From NCBI GenBank assembly GCA_049322515.1, contig JBMOQW010000033.1, forward strand, positions 62,001 through 126,000: a DNA stretch of 64,000 nucleotides, in the 5' to 3' direction. Position 1 is the stretch's first letter. Each line of letters starts with the position of its first letter. Of this stretch, positions 55,744 through 64,000 are shown one piece after another. The notes below the pieces were generated by a model. It was not told the DNA's origin and did no database searches. It saw only the letters and a list, made by a program, of their open reading frames with translations. The DNA is from Parasulfuritortus sp049322515 (lineage in GTDB: Bacteria; Pseudomonadota; Gammaproteobacteria; Burkholderiales; Thiobacillaceae). Position numbers and translations under genes: made by a program.

Positions 55744-58049
55744 CACATCTTCTCCAGGCTGAGGTCGCCATAGCGCGGGCCAAGCCGGCTGGCGGCGGCC
55801 AGATTGCCGGAGACACGCACCACGTCGTCCGGCAGGGCATCGTCGCGGACCAGCTTGAGCACGGTTTCCACGCCGTTCTGCCGGACCTTGACCGGTTTGT
55901 CGGCGGTCAGGCCGAGCCGGGTGATGAGCGTGCCGTTGGCACCGGCGGACTGGCCGGCCTGGCCGTCCACGGTGGCCTGCAGGGCCGGGGCCCGGCGGGT
56001 CCAGGCGTCGAGTTGGTAGATCGCGGTCTCGCCCAGCCGCTCGATCCCGGTCGACCCGGGGGCCGGGCTGACGGTGACGCCGGCGATGCCGTTGCCGAGT
56101 TTCGCCTTCACCGTCGCCTCGCCCCCAGGCAGCGCCTCGGCCAGGACCTGCTCGCTGCTGTCCTGGTCGAAGCCGGGCAGCTCGAACTGGTTGCCCAGCA
56201 CGCGCAGCACCTTCCAGCCCGGACGGGCTTCACCGCGCGGCGCCACGGCGGCACGGAACGATTGCAGACGGCCTTCCATGCTGACATAGCTGCCCGAGGT
56301 TTCGGCATAGGCGGCCATCGGCAGCATGACGTGGGCGTAATCGGTGGCGCGGTCCTTGAAGGCCGTCAGGGCCACCACCACTTCGGCACCGGCCAACGCG
56401 GCGCGGGCCTGGGCACTGTCCCAGGCTTCCAGTTCCGGCTCGGCCCCCAGGATCACATAGGCCTTGCGCGGCTCGGCGAACATCCGCGCGGCGTTCAGGC
56501 CCTGCGCGCCGGGTCGCCCGCCGACCACGCCGGCACCGACCTGGTTGGCGGCATCGACCAGGAAGCCCAGGGTGGCGCCAGTGGCCTGGGCGATCGCCTG
56601 GGCCAGGCTGTGCAATTGGCTGGCTTGCGCATGCTGTTGCGCGACGGCACCCAGCAACAGCGCTTTCTTCTCGCCCGATGTCAGGCTTTCGGCAATGGCC
56701 CGCGCGGCATCGGAGAGGGCGACCTCCGGCGCGTCGGCGCCGACTGCCTTGGCGACTTGGGCCAGCAGGCCGACCAGCCCGGAGGGCTTGCCGATCAGCT
56801 TGGCGTGGACCCGGCAATTGAGGGCATCGTCGGCACAGTGAACCAGGTTCATTTGCCCGCCCCGCTTGACCGCCTGGCGCAGGCGCTGAGCGACCAGGGG
56901 CTGTTCCTTGCGCAGGCTCGCGCCGACCAGCAGGACGCGGTCGAGGTTGTTCAGTTCAGCGATGGGCAGGCCCAGCCACTCGACCCCGTCATGCTGACCG
57001 CTGAAATCGGTTCGGTCCAGGCGCGTGTCGACATTCTCGCAGCCGAGTGCGCGGGCCAGTTTCTGGAACAGATGCAGCTCCTCGACGGTCTGGCGCGGCG
57101 AGGCGATGAAGCCGATGGCTTCGCCACCGTGGGTCTCGCGGATCATCCTGAGTGCGCCGGCAGCCTGGGTCAGCGCCTTTTTCCAGTCGACCTCGAGCCA
57201 GTGGCCGCCGTCCTTGACCATGGGCGCCAACAGGCGGTCTGTCGAGTTGAGCGCCTCGTAGGCGTAGCGGTCGCGGTCGGCCAGCCAGCATTCGTTGATG
57301 GCTTCGTGGTCCACCGGGGTGGCGCGAAAGACCTGGTTGCCCTTGACGTGCAGGGCCAGGTGGGCACCCAGGCCGTCGTGCGGGCTGACCGTCTTGCGCC
57401 GGGACAGCTCCCAGGGCCGGGCGTTGAAGCGGAACGGCTTGGAGGTCAGGGCGCCGACCGGACACAGGTCGATGACGTTGCCGGACAGCTCGGAGGTGAC
57501 CTGGGTTTCCAGGAACGGCATGACTTCCATGTGCTCGCCGCGCCCCGGCATGCCGAGTTCCATCTGGCCGGCGATCTCCTGGCCGAAACGGACGCAGCGG
57601 CTGCAATGGATGCAGCGGGTCATGTCGGTGGCGACCAGCGGACCGAGGTCCTTCTCGGTGACCACGCGCTTCGGCTCGGTGTAGCGCGAGGCCACGCCGC
57701 CATACCCCATGGCGATGTCCTGCAACAGGCATTCGCCGCCCTGGTCGCACACCGGGCAATCGAGCGGGTGGTTGATGAGCAGGAACTCCATGACGCCCTT
57801 CTGGGCCTGGACCGCCTTCTCGGAATGACTCTTCACCACCATGCCCTCGGTGACCGGGGTCGCGCAGGCCGGCACCGGGCGCGGCATCTTTTCCACCTCG
57901 ACCAGGCACATCCGGCAGCTGGCGGCGATGCTGAGCTTCTTATGGTAGCAAAAATGCGGGATGTAGACGCCGGCCTCGCGGGCGGCATCCATCACCGTGC
58001 TGCCGACGGGAACGTCGATCTGCTTGTCGTCGATGGTAATCAGGGGCAT
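55743..58049 (-). CDS. nuoG: NADH-quinone oxidoreductase subunit G
   Basis: Largest peripheral subunit, 768 aa. N-terminal 2Fe-2S domain (C34 in PHFCYH; CRMC), the His-Cys3 cluster segment (HPLDCPVCDQGGECLLQD), 4Fe-4S CIHCSRCVRFG, then a molybdopterin-oxidoreductase-like domain without a cofactor site. Follows nuoF by 1 bp. Confidence 0.96.
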   Translation of the reverse strand: MPLITIDDKQIDVPVGSTVMDAAREAGVYIPHFCYHKKLSIAASCRMCLVEVEKMPRPVPACATPVTEGMVVKSHSEKAVQAQKGVMEFLLINHPLDCPVCDQGGECLLQDIAMGYGGVASRYTEPKRVVTEKDLGPLVATDMTRCIHCSRCVRFGQEIAGQMELGMPGRGEHMEVMPFLETQVTSELSGNVIDLCPVGALTSKPFRFNARPWELSRRKTVSPHDGLGAHLALHVKGNQVFRATPVDHEAINECWLADRDRYAYEALNSTDRLLAPMVKDGGHWLEVDWKKALTQAAGALRMIRETHGGEAIGFIASPRQTVEELHLFQKLARALGCENVDTRLDRTDFSGQHDGVEWLGLPIAELNNLDRVLLVGASLRKEQPLVAQRLRQAVKRGGQMNLVHCADDALNCRVHAKLIGKPSGLVGLLAQVAKAVGADAPEVALSDAARAIAESLTSGEKKALLLGAVAQQHAQASQLHSLAQAIAQATGATLGFLVDAANQVGAGVVGGRPGAQGLNAARMFAEPRKAYVILGAEPELEAWDSAQARAALAGAEVVVALTAFKDRATDYAHVMLPMAAYAETSGSYVSMEGRLQSFRAAVAPRGEARPGWKVLRVLGNQFELPGFDQDSSEQVLAEALPGGEATVKAKLGNGIAGVTVSPAPGSTGIERLGETAIYQLDAWTRRAPALQATVDGQAGQSAGANGTLITRLGLTADKPVKVRQNGVETVLKLVRDDALPDDVVRVSGNLAAASRLGPRYGDLSLEKM

Positions 58050-58050
58050 G

Positions 58051-59337
58051 TCAGGATCCCACCATGCAGCGCTTGTGGGCGATGTGGTATTCGAATTCCT
58101 TGCGGAAGTGCTTGATGAAGCTGTGTACCGGTCCGACCGCGGCTTCGCCCAGGGCGCAGATGGTGCGGCCGGCGATATTGGTGCCCACGCTCAGCAAGAG
58201 ATCGAGGTCTTCCGGCCGGCCTTCGCCGTGCTCGATGCGCTTGACCACCCGGTGCATCCAGCCGGTGCCTTCGCGGCAAGGCGTGCACTGGCCACACGAT
58301 TCTTCGTAATAGAAATAGGACAGGCGCTCAAGGGCCTTGACCATGCACACCGTCTCGTCCATCACGATGACCGCGCCGGAACCGAGCATGGAGCCGGCCT
58401 TGCTGATCGAATCGAAATCCAGGGTGCAGTCCATGATGATGTCGGCGGGCAGCACCGGAGCAGAGGAACCGCCGGGGATCACCGCTTTCAGCTTGTGACC
58501 GTTGCGCACGCCGCCGGCCATCTCGAGCAGGTCGGAGAATGGGGTGCCGAGGGGAATCTCGTAGTTGCCCGGCTGGTTGACGTGGCCGGAGATGGAGAAG
58601 ATCTTGGTGCCGCCGTTGTTGGGCTTGCCCAATTCGAGGAAGGCCTGGCCGCCGTGGCGCATGATCCAGGGGATCGAGGCCAGGGTCTCGGTGTTGTTGA
58701 TGGTGGTCGGCTTGCCATACAGGCCATAGCTGGCCGGGAACGGCGGCTTGAAGCGCGGCTGGCCCTTCTTGCCCTCGATCGATTCCAGCAGCGCGGTTTC
58801 CTCGCCGCACACATAGGCGCCGTAGCCATGGTGGGCATGCAGCTCGAAGTCCCAGCCGGAGCCGCGGATGTTCTTGCCCAGGTAGCCGGCCGCCCTCGCC
58901 TCGGCCAGCGCCTTTTCCCAGGACTGGTAAAGCTCGAAGATCTCGCCGTGGATGTAGTTATAGCCCGCCTTGGCACCCAGGGTATAGCCGGCGATGATCA
59001 TGCCCTCGATGAGCTGGTGCGGGTTGAACTCGAGGATGTCGCGGTCCTTGAAGGTGCCCGGCTCGCCTTCGTCCGTGTTGCAGACGATGTATTTGTCACC
59101 TTCGTAGGCGCGCGGCATGAACGACCACTTGAGGCCGGTCGGGAACCCCGCGCCGCCACGGCCACGCAAGGCGGAAATCTTGACCTGCTCGATGATCTGC
59201 TCGGCCGGGGTCCGCTCGGCCAGGATCTTGTTCAGCGCCGAGTAGCCGCCATTGGCGACGTAAGTCTCCAGGCTGGCCGGATTCGGGTGGTCGAGGGTCC
59301 AGAGGCAGACCTTGGGGCCGGTGTAGTGGGCGCTCAT
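58051..59337 (-). CDS. nuoF: NADH-quinone oxidoreductase subunit F
   Basis: NADH- and FMN-binding subunit of 428 aa. NADH site GRGGAGFPTGLKW, FMN region (CNTDEGEPGTFKDR), and N3 4Fe-4S motif ESCGQCTPCREG with a distal Cys in TICALGEAA. Start at 59337 overlaps the nuoE stop by ATGA. Confidence 0.98.
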   Translation of the reverse strand: MSAHYTGPKVCLWTLDHPNPASLETYVANGGYSALNKILAERTPAEQIIEQVKISALRGRGGAGFPTGLKWSFMPRAYEGDKYIVCNTDEGEPGTFKDRDILEFNPHQLIEGMIIAGYTLGAKAGYNYIHGEIFELYQSWEKALAEARAAGYLGKNIRGSGWDFELHAHHGYGAYVCGEETALLESIEGKKGQPRFKPPFPASYGLYGKPTTINNTETLASIPWIMRHGGQAFLELGKPNNGGTKIFSISGHVNQPGNYEIPLGTPFSDLLEMAGGVRNGHKLKAVIPGGSSAPVLPADIIMDCTLDFDSISKAGSMLGSGAVIVMDETVCMVKALERLSYFYYEESCGQCTPCREGTGWMHRVVKRIEHGEGRPEDLDLLLSVGTNIAGRTICALGEAAVGPVHSFIKHFRKEFEYHIAHKRCMVGS

Positions 59338-59810
59338 TTCAGCTCGTCCAGCAGCTTGTCCACGGTTTCCGGGGACAGGTGGGTATGCATCTTGTGATTG
59401 TTGTGCAAGCACAGCGGACCGCTGCCACAGGTCCCGAAACACTCGCCTTCCTTGAGGGTGAAGCGGCCGTCCGGGGTGGTCTCGCCGAACTCGATGCCGA
59501 GCCGCTTCTTCAGGTGCTCGGCCACCGTGTCGGCGCCCTGCAACTGGCAAGGCAGGTTGGTGCACACGGTGATCTTGTGCCGGCCGCAGGGTTCCAGCTC
59601 GTACATGTTGTAGAAGGTGGCGACCTCGTACACGGCGATGGTCGGCATGCCGAGATACTGGGCGACGAACTCGATGGTCTCGGTGGCCAGCCAGCCCTTC
59701 TCGACCTGGGCGATGCGCAGGGCGCTCATCACCGCCGACTGCTTCTGGTCGGCCGGATACTTGGCGACTTCCTGATCGATTTGCGCCAGGGATTCTGCGG
59801 AAAGTGTCAT
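59334..59810 (-). CDS. nuoE: NADH-quinone oxidoreductase subunit E
   Basis: Thioredoxin-fold subunit of 158 aa with 2Fe-2S cluster N1a: cysteines in VCTNLPCQLQG and ECFGTCGSGPLC. Start at 59810 overlaps the nuoD stop by ATGA; upstream open frame within nuoD is not coding. Confidence 0.97.
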   Translation of the reverse strand: MTLSAESLAQIDQEVAKYPADQKQSAVMSALRIAQVEKGWLATETIEFVAQYLGMPTIAVYEVATFYNMYELEPCGRHKITVCTNLPCQLQGADTVAEHLKKRLGIEFGETTPDGRFTLKEGECFGTCGSGPLCLHNNHKMHTHLSPETVDKLLDELK

Positions 59811-61060
59811 CGGTCGATATCCCCGAATACGATGTCCATGGTGCCGATGATGGCCACCACGTCGGCGATCATGAGGCCGCGCGACATTTCGTCCATGGCG
59901 GCCAGGTGGGTGAAGCCGGGCGCGCGCAGCTTCATGCGGTAGGGCTTGTTGCCGCCATCCGACACCAGGTAGACGCCGAATTCGCCCTTGGAATGCTCCA
60001 CCGCCGCGTAGGCCTCGCCGGCCGGCACGTGCATGCCCTCGGTGAACAGCTTGAAGTGATGGATCAGCGCTTCCATGTCGTTCTTCATGGCGGCACGCGA
60101 CGGCGGCGCGACCTTGTGATCGCCGGAGATGACCGGGCCCGGGTTGGCCCTCAGCCAGGCCACGCACTGCTGGACGATCCGGTTCGCCTGGCGCATCTCC
60201 TCGACGCGGCACAGGTAGCGGTCATAGCAGTCGCCGTTCTTGCCGACCGGAATCTCGAAATCCATGCGGTCGTAGACTTCATACGGCTGGTGCTTGCGCA
60301 AGTCCCAGACCACACCGGAACCGCGCAGCATGGGCCCGGTGAAACCGAGTTGCTTGGCCCGGTCAGGATCGACCACGCCGATGCCCACGGTGCGCTGCTT
60401 CCAGATGCGGTTTTCGGTGAGCAACGTCTCGTAGTCATCGACGCAGGCCGGGAAGCGATTGCAGAAGTCCTCGATGAAATCGAGCATGCTGCCTTCCCGG
60501 TTGGCGTTCAGGCGCTTCACCTCGGCCGCCGACTTGTACTTGTTGGCCTCGTACTTGGGCATGCTGTCGGGCAGGTCGCGGTAGACGCCGCCCGGCCGAT
60601 AGTAAGCGGCATGGACGCGGGCCCCGCACACCGCCTCGTAGACGTCCATGAGGTCCTCCCGCTCGCGGAAGGTGTAAAGAAACATGGTCATGGCCCCGAC
60701 ATCGAGACCGTGGGTGCCGAGCCAGAGCAGGTGGTTCAGGATGCGCGTGATCTCGTCGAACATCACCCGGATGTACTGGGCGCGGATCGGCACTTCCAGT
60801 TGCAGCAGCTTTTCCACCGCCATGCAGTAGGCATGCTCGTTCTGCATCATGGACATGTAGTCCAGGCGATCCATGTAGGGCACGTTCTGCAGGAAGGTCC
60901 GGTGCTCGGCCAGTTTTTCGGTGCCGCGATGCAGCAGGCCGATATGCGGGTCGGCACGTTCGACCACTTCGCCGTCCAGTTCCAGCACCAGGCGCAGCAC
61001 GCCGTGCGCAGCCGGGTGCTGGGGGCCAAAATTGAGCGTGTAATTCTTGATTTCGGCCAT
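59807..61060 (-). CDS. nuoD: NADH-quinone oxidoreductase subunit D
   Basis: 49-kDa type subunit forming the quinone pocket, 417 aa. Begins MAEIKNYTLNFGPQHPAAHG with the quinone-site GPQHPAAHG loop; ends VFGDIDR as in the family. A decayed copy of its first codons lies just upstream. Confidence 0.97.
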   Translation of the reverse strand: MAEIKNYTLNFGPQHPAAHGVLRLVLELDGEVVERADPHIGLLHRGTEKLAEHRTFLQNVPYMDRLDYMSMMQNEHAYCMAVEKLLQLEVPIRAQYIRVMFDEITRILNHLLWLGTHGLDVGAMTMFLYTFREREDLMDVYEAVCGARVHAAYYRPGGVYRDLPDSMPKYEANKYKSAAEVKRLNANREGSMLDFIEDFCNRFPACVDDYETLLTENRIWKQRTVGIGVVDPDRAKQLGFTGPMLRGSGVVWDLRKHQPYEVYDRMDFEIPVGKNGDCYDRYLCRVEEMRQANRIVQQCVAWLRANPGPVISGDHKVAPPSRAAMKNDMEALIHHFKLFTEGMHVPAGEAYAAVEHSKGEFGVYLVSDGGNKPYRMKLRAPGFTHLAAMDEMSRGLMIADVVAIIGTMDIVFGDIDR

Positions 61061-61062
61061 GC

Positions 61063-61206
61063 TCAGAAAACCTCTCTCGAAGGCACGACACCAGCAGACC
61101 GCTGACGCAGCTCAATTTCAGTGCAGGCTAACCTTTGCACAGCAAAAGTTAAGCGCGTCGCGCGGCCGGAACTAAAATTCAACGTATCGTTCTTGATCTC
61201 AGCCAT
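61063..61206 (-). pseudogene. Vestigial duplicate of the nuoD 5' end
   Basis: From the ATG at 61206 the frame reads MAEIKNDTLNF, identical to the start of nuoD except one residue (Y to D), then diverges into 36 unrelated codons and stops 2 bp before the true nuoD ATG. Its start overlaps the nuoC stop. It looks like a small tandem duplication or rearrangement scar of about 36 bases; the short frame could still be translated and couple nuoC to nuoD. Confidence 0.7.
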
Positions 61207-61804
61207 GGCCGACATCTCCGAAATTCTCCTCGCGGATGACGCGCGGCGTCACCTCGCGCAGGTCGATGCTGACCGGCTGGTAGATCACCCGCTTCTGCTC
61301 AGGGTCGTAGCGCATCTCGACATGGCCATGCACCGGGAAGTCCTTGCGGAACGGATGACCGATGAAGCCATAGTCGGTCAGGATGCGACGCAAGTCCGGG
61401 TGCCCCTCGAAGACGATGCCGAGCATGTCGAAGGCCTCGCGCTCGAACCAGTTGGCACAGGCCCAGACATCGACCACGGATGCGATCACCGGCAATTCAT
61501 CATCGGCACAGTAGGCGCGCACCCGAACCCGGTGATTGCGGACCACCGAAAGCAGATGCATGACCACGGCATACCGGCCTGGCTCGCGGCCGGTCTCGGC
61601 ATAGGTCGAATAGTCCACGCCACACAGGTCGATCAATTCATCGAAGCGCAGGCCGGGTTCGTCACGCAAAAGCACAGCCACCGCGTGCCAGTCTTCGGGA
61701 CGCACCTCAAGGGTGACCTCGCCGAGCGCGACATGGCCGGCAACCCACTTGTCGCCCAGGGCGTCTTCCAGGCGCGAGAGCAACACTTCCGGTGTAACGG
61801 GCAT
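61199..61804 (-). CDS. nuoC: NADH-quinone oxidoreductase subunit C
   Basis: 30-kDa type subunit of 201 aa, not fused to NuoD (as usual outside enterobacteria). Signature ERSEAFDMLGI variant FEREAFDMLGIVFEGHPDLR and RILTDYGFIGHPFRKDFP are intact. 13 bp after nuoB. Confidence 0.96.
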   Translation of the reverse strand: MPVTPEVLLSRLEDALGDKWVAGHVALGEVTLEVRPEDWHAVAVLLRDEPGLRFDELIDLCGVDYSTYAETGREPGRYAVVMHLLSVVRNHRVRVRAYCADDELPVIASVVDVWACANWFEREAFDMLGIVFEGHPDLRRILTDYGFIGHPFRKDFPVHGHVEMRYDPEQKRVIYQPVSIDLREVTPRVIREENFGDVGHG

Positions 61805-61817
61805 CTTGGGGAGATCC

Positions 61818-62297
61818 TCAGCGGGCGATGGTATTGGTGCGCTTGATCTTGTTCATCAACTGGCCGAGACCGAACAAGAGCGCTTCCGCGGTCGGCGGAC
61901 AACCGGGCACGTAGACATCGACCGGCACGATGCGGTCGCAGCCGCGCACCACGGAATAGGAATAATGGTAGTAGCCGCCGCCGTTGGCGCACGAACCCAT
62001 GGACAGCACCCAGCGCGGTTCGGGCATCTGGTCATAGACCTTGCGCAAGGCGGGAGCCATCTTGTTGCACAGCGTACCGGCGACGATCATCAGGTCGCTT
62101 TGCCGCGGGCTGGGGCGGAACACGATGCCAAACCGGTCGAGGTCATAGCGCGAGGCGCCGGCCTGCATCATCTCGATCGCGCAGCAGGCCAGACCGAAGG
62201 TCATCGGCCACAGGGAACCGGTCTTGGCCCAGTTGATCACCGAATCGACGCTGGTGGTGACGAAGCCCTTGTCGTTGAGCCCGCCCATGTCTTCCAT
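61818..62297 (-). CDS. nuoB: NADH-quinone oxidoreductase subunit B
   Basis: PSST subunit of 159 aa carrying terminal cluster N2: tandem cysteines in FGLACCAIEMM, plus those in GSCANGGGYY and VPGCPPTAEALL. ATG at 62297 overlaps the nuoA stop by one base; another ATG three codons upstream is possible. Confidence 0.97.
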   Translation of the reverse strand: MEDMGGLNDKGFVTTSVDSVINWAKTGSLWPMTFGLACCAIEMMQAGASRYDLDRFGIVFRPSPRQSDLMIVAGTLCNKMAPALRKVYDQMPEPRWVLSMGSCANGGGYYHYSYSVVRGCDRIVPVDVYVPGCPPTAEALLFGLGQLMNKIKRTNTIAR

Positions 62298-62665
62298 CAC
62301 TCCCATTCCAGGGCCCCTTTCATCCACTCATAGACGAAGCCGACCACCAGGATGGCCAGGAACACCACCATGGCCCAGAAACCGAAGGCGCCGATCTCCT
62401 CCAGGACGATGGCCCAGGGAAAGAGGAAGGCGATCTCCAGGTCGAACAGGATGAACAGGATGGCGACCAGGTAATAGCGCACGTCGAACTTCATGCGTGC
62501 ATCCTCGAACGCCTCGAAGCCGCATTCGTAGGGGGAGTTCTTTTCCGGATCAGGCTTGCTGAGACCCAGTGCCCAACTGATGCCGCCACCCGCCAACATG
62601 GGCCCGATCCCCACCGCGAGACCGACGAGGATGAACAGCAGGATGGCAAAGTAGTTTTCTAACAT
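62297..62665 (-). CDS. nuoA: NADH-quinone oxidoreductase subunit A
   Basis: Three-helix membrane subunit of 122 aa. Conserved SPYECGFEAFEDARMKFDVR loop with the ordered Cys of the quinone-channel region, and ILFDLEIAFLFPWA. First gene of the operon; GAGGGGA ribosome binding site. Confidence 0.97.
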   Translation of the reverse strand: MLENYFAILLFILVGLAVGIGPMLAGGGISWALGLSKPDPEKNSPYECGFEAFEDARMKFDVRYYLVAILFILFDLEIAFLFPWAIVLEEIGAFGFWAMVVFLAILVVGFVYEWMKGALEWE

Positions 62666-62707
62666 GGAGTCCCCTCGCGCGCATGCCAGGCGCGTATTAG
62701 TCTAGGG

Positions 62708-62737
62708 AGTGTAGGGGCCCAAGCAACCTTGTGTCAA
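62708..62737 (-). promoter_or_regulatory. Sigma-70 promoter of the nuo operon
   Basis: On the minus strand TTGACA (62732-62737), 18-bp spacer and TACACT (62708-62713, four of six). Transcription would start near 62701, giving a leader of about 36 nt to nuoA. It lies downstream of the terminator that closes the secG/tRNA unit. Confidence 0.65.
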
Positions 62738-62748
62738 GCCAACGGACA

Positions 62749-62776
62749 ATAAAAAACCCATTGATATCAATGGGTT
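62749..62776 (-). terminator. Rho-independent terminator after tRNA-Leu
   Basis: A perfect 22-bp palindrome AACCCATTGATATCAATGGGTT (62755-62776) is followed on the minus strand by TTTTTTATT. It ends the tpiA-secG-tRNA-Leu transcription unit before the nuo promoter. Confidence 0.85.
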
Positions 62777-62810
62777 ATTAAATATAAAAAAGCCGGATAA
62801 AGAAATTCGA

Positions 62811-62895
62811 TGGTGCCGACGGCGAGACTCGAACTCGCACGACTTTCGTCACTGCCCCCTCAAGACAGCGTGTCTACCAATTTCACCACGTCGGC
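62811..62895 (-). tRNA. tRNA-Leu (anticodon GAG)
   Basis: An 85-nt class II tRNA with encoded CCA. Acceptor stem GCCGACG pairs with CGTCGGC; anticodon stem CTGTC/GGCAG encloses loop TTGAGGG giving GAG, reading CUC/CUU. The long variable arm and the GTTCGAGTC T-loop are present. The secG-tRNA-Leu-nuo linkage is common in betaproteobacteria. Confidence 0.96.
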
Positions 62896-62930
62896 ACGAC
62901 GTTCGGACGACAAGCACCGTCCGTAGAAAC

Positions 62931-63269
62931 TTACTTGGGAATAGCGCCGGACTTGTCCGCGCCCCCCGCCGGAGCGGCCGGCACCGCAGGCACCGGAGCC
63001 ACGGGCACCGGGGTCACCGCCGCCTTGTCCGGGCCACTGTTTTTGGCGGAATACACCGTCAAACCCAGGCTGGTCAGAAAAAACACCGTCGCCAGGACAG
63101 CGGTGAACCGGCTGAGAAAATTCGCCGATCCGCTCGCCCCGAACAAACTGCCCGACGCACCGCTTCCGAAGGCGGCGCCCATGTCGGCCCCCTTGCCATG
63201 CTGGAGCAGCACCAGACCAATCAGGCCCACCGCGACCAGCACATGCACCATCCAGACCACGAATTCCAT
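62931..63269 (-). CDS. secG: Preprotein translocase subunit SecG
   Basis: Two-helix membrane subunit of SecYEG, 112 aa. First helix VVWMVHVLVAVGLIGLVLLQ, the conserved GKGADMGAAFGSGASGSLFG loop, second helix at about 50-72 and a long Ala/Pro/Gly tail as in betaproteobacteria. 6 bp after tpiA. Confidence 0.95.
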   Translation of the reverse strand: MEFVVWMVHVLVAVGLIGLVLLQHGKGADMGAAFGSGASGSLFGASGSANFLSRFTAVLATVFFLTSLGLTVYSAKNSGPDKAAVTPVPVAPVPAVPAAPAGGADKSGAIPK

Positions 63270-63275
63270 GATCGC

Positions 63276-64000
63276 TCAACCCGCCTTGCAAATCGCCAGA
63301 AAATCGGCCGCCACCAGCGATGCGCCGCCGATCAGACCGCCATCGATATCCGGCTGGGCAAACAGTTCAGCGGCATTGCTGCCCTTGACGCTGCCGCCGT
63401 ACTGGATCACCAGACCATCCGCCACGCCAGCATCCAGGGCACGAATCTTGCCGCGGATGAACGCATGCACGGCTTGCGCCTGGTCGGGCGTCGCGGTCAC
63501 GCCGGTCCCGATCGCCCAGACCGGCTCGTAGGCCACCACGGCCTTGGCCAGCGAGGCGACCCCGCTCTTGGCGATCACCGCATCGAGCTGACGCCCCACC
63601 ACCTGCTCGGTGATGCACTCCTCACGCTCCCGCAGGGTCTCGCCCACGCACAGGATCGGCGTCAGGCCCGCGGCCATGGCAGCGGCATACTTCTCGGCCA
63701 CCACTTCGTCGCTCTCGCCATACAGGGCGCGACGCTCGGAATGGCCGACGATGACATACTTGCAGCCAAATTCGTTCAGCATGGCTGCGGACACTTCCCC
63801 GGTGAAAGCGCCCTTGGCTTGCGGGCACATGTTCTGTGCCCCCCAGGCAACCGGGCTACCGGACAGCTTGGCCTGAACCTGGGCCAGATAAGAAAACGGG
63901 ACACACACCGCGACATCGGCCTTGACGCCCTCCATGCCGGCCAGCACGGCCGTCAGCAAGGCATCGTTCTCGGCCAGGGAGCCGTGCATCTTCCAATTGC
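63276..64000 (-). CDS. tpiA: Triosephosphate isomerase (partial, N-terminus cut)
   Basis: Glycolytic/gluconeogenic and Calvin-cycle isomerase interconverting DHAP and glyceraldehyde-3-phosphate. The visible frame begins in NWKMHGS at the window edge, so only about ten N-terminal residues are missing. Electrophile histidine in VGHSERR, catalytic glutamate in AYEPVWAIGTG, and the phosphate loop YGGSVKGSNAAEL are present. Confidence 0.97.
   Translation of the reverse strand, partial: NWKMHGSLAENDALLTAVLAGMEGVKADVAVCVPFSYLAQVQAKLSGSPVAWGAQNMCPQAKGAFTGEVSAAMLNEFGCKYVIVGHSERRALYGESDEVVAEKYAAAMAAGLTPILCVGETLREREECITEQVVGRQLDAVIAKSGVASLAKAVVAYEPVWAIGTGVTATPDQAQAVHAFIRGKIRALDAGVADGLVIQYGGSVKGSNAAELFAQPDIDGGLIGGASLVAADFLAICKAG

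Noticed and set aside
59430..59450. Another CCCGAAACACTCG match like the rplM leader
   Set aside because: It falls within nuoE coding sequence for the conserved ECFGT motif and has no hairpin partner, so it is chance.
62755..62776. Perfect palindrome as a protein operator for nuo
   Set aside because: The T-run on the minus strand and position after tRNA-Leu make a rho-independent terminator the simpler reading.

Overview
The window is a GC-rich, gene-dense bacterial chromosome segment with no rRNA, IS element, prophage or CRISPR array. Gene content and order point to a betaproteobacterium: rapZ-hprK-ptsN-hpf-rpoN-lptBAC-kdsC-kdsD; lepA-lepB-DUF4845-rnc-era-recO-pdxJ; tpiA-secG-tRNA-Leu-nuoA..N; and coq7/ubiX for ubiquinone. 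The many c-type cytochromes, an Rnf complex with a pyruvate:ferredoxin oxidoreductase (POR) and a CysB-like regulator suggest a respiratory, possibly lithoautotrophic member of the Nitrosomonadales (Thiobacillus-like). That placement is inference from gene content only.

Layout. 1-860: 5' part of rplM with its promoter, and an OsmC protein. 0.9-10.9 kb (minus): DUF2322-coq7, ubiX-Gx transporter-NusG_II-rapZ-hprK-ptsN-hpf-rpoN, then the LPS-export and Kdo genes lptB-lptA-lptC-kdsC-kdsD. 10.9-14.6 kb: a CPA2/Kef antiporter, an HDOD signalling protein and a Met/Cys-rich exported peptide. 14.7-21.5 kb (minus): pdxJ, recO, era, rnc, DUF4845, lepB, lepA, trmJ. 21.5-27.1 kb: suhB, a dihaem cytochrome and its truncated paralogue, then mutS with two small coupled genes. 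27.1-31.3 kb: a two-component system divergent from a DUF1924/dihaem cytochrome/cytochrome b operon, plus an orphan WGR-ParS antitoxin-like gene. 31.4-33.2 kb: a membrane GGDEF protein. 33.3-44.6 kb (minus): rnfB-por-rnfC-(unknown)-rnfD-rnfG-rnfE-rnfA-(small Cys-rich membrane protein), divergent from a CysB-like LysR gene. 45.8-47.4 kb: a haem-binding PAS/degenerate-GGDEF sensor. 47.5-62.7 kb (minus): all of nuoA-N, interrupted between nuoK and nuoL by an MNT-HEPN toxin-antitoxin pair. 62.8-64 kb: tRNA-Leu(GAG), secG and most of tpiA.

How it fits together. Complex I and Rnf both join NADH to the membrane. With POR inside the rnf operon, the simplest reading is that proton- or sodium-motive force drives NADH-to-ferredoxin electron flow, and POR uses the ferredoxin for reductive carboxylation of acetyl-CoA (or the reverse, supplying ferredoxin). 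The small Cys-rich membrane protein at the end of the operon may be an Fe-S maturation factor for RnfA/RnfE, analogous to NqrM.

Most unusual structure. Three copies of an inverted heptamer-repeat element (arms built of GGGAAAC/GGGGGAA-type units) sit at tight junctions of the minus-strand operons: rnfG/rnfE, por/rnfC and nuoJ/nuoI. Two have become coding: one supplies the start codon and N-terminus of RnfC, the other a C-terminal tail of RnfG. The nuo operon also carries a decayed copy of the nuoD 5' end between nuoC and nuoD. Intergenic space is small throughout; no gene-free stretch exceeds 300 bases (the longest, 23587-23850 upstream of mutS, shows no clear feature).
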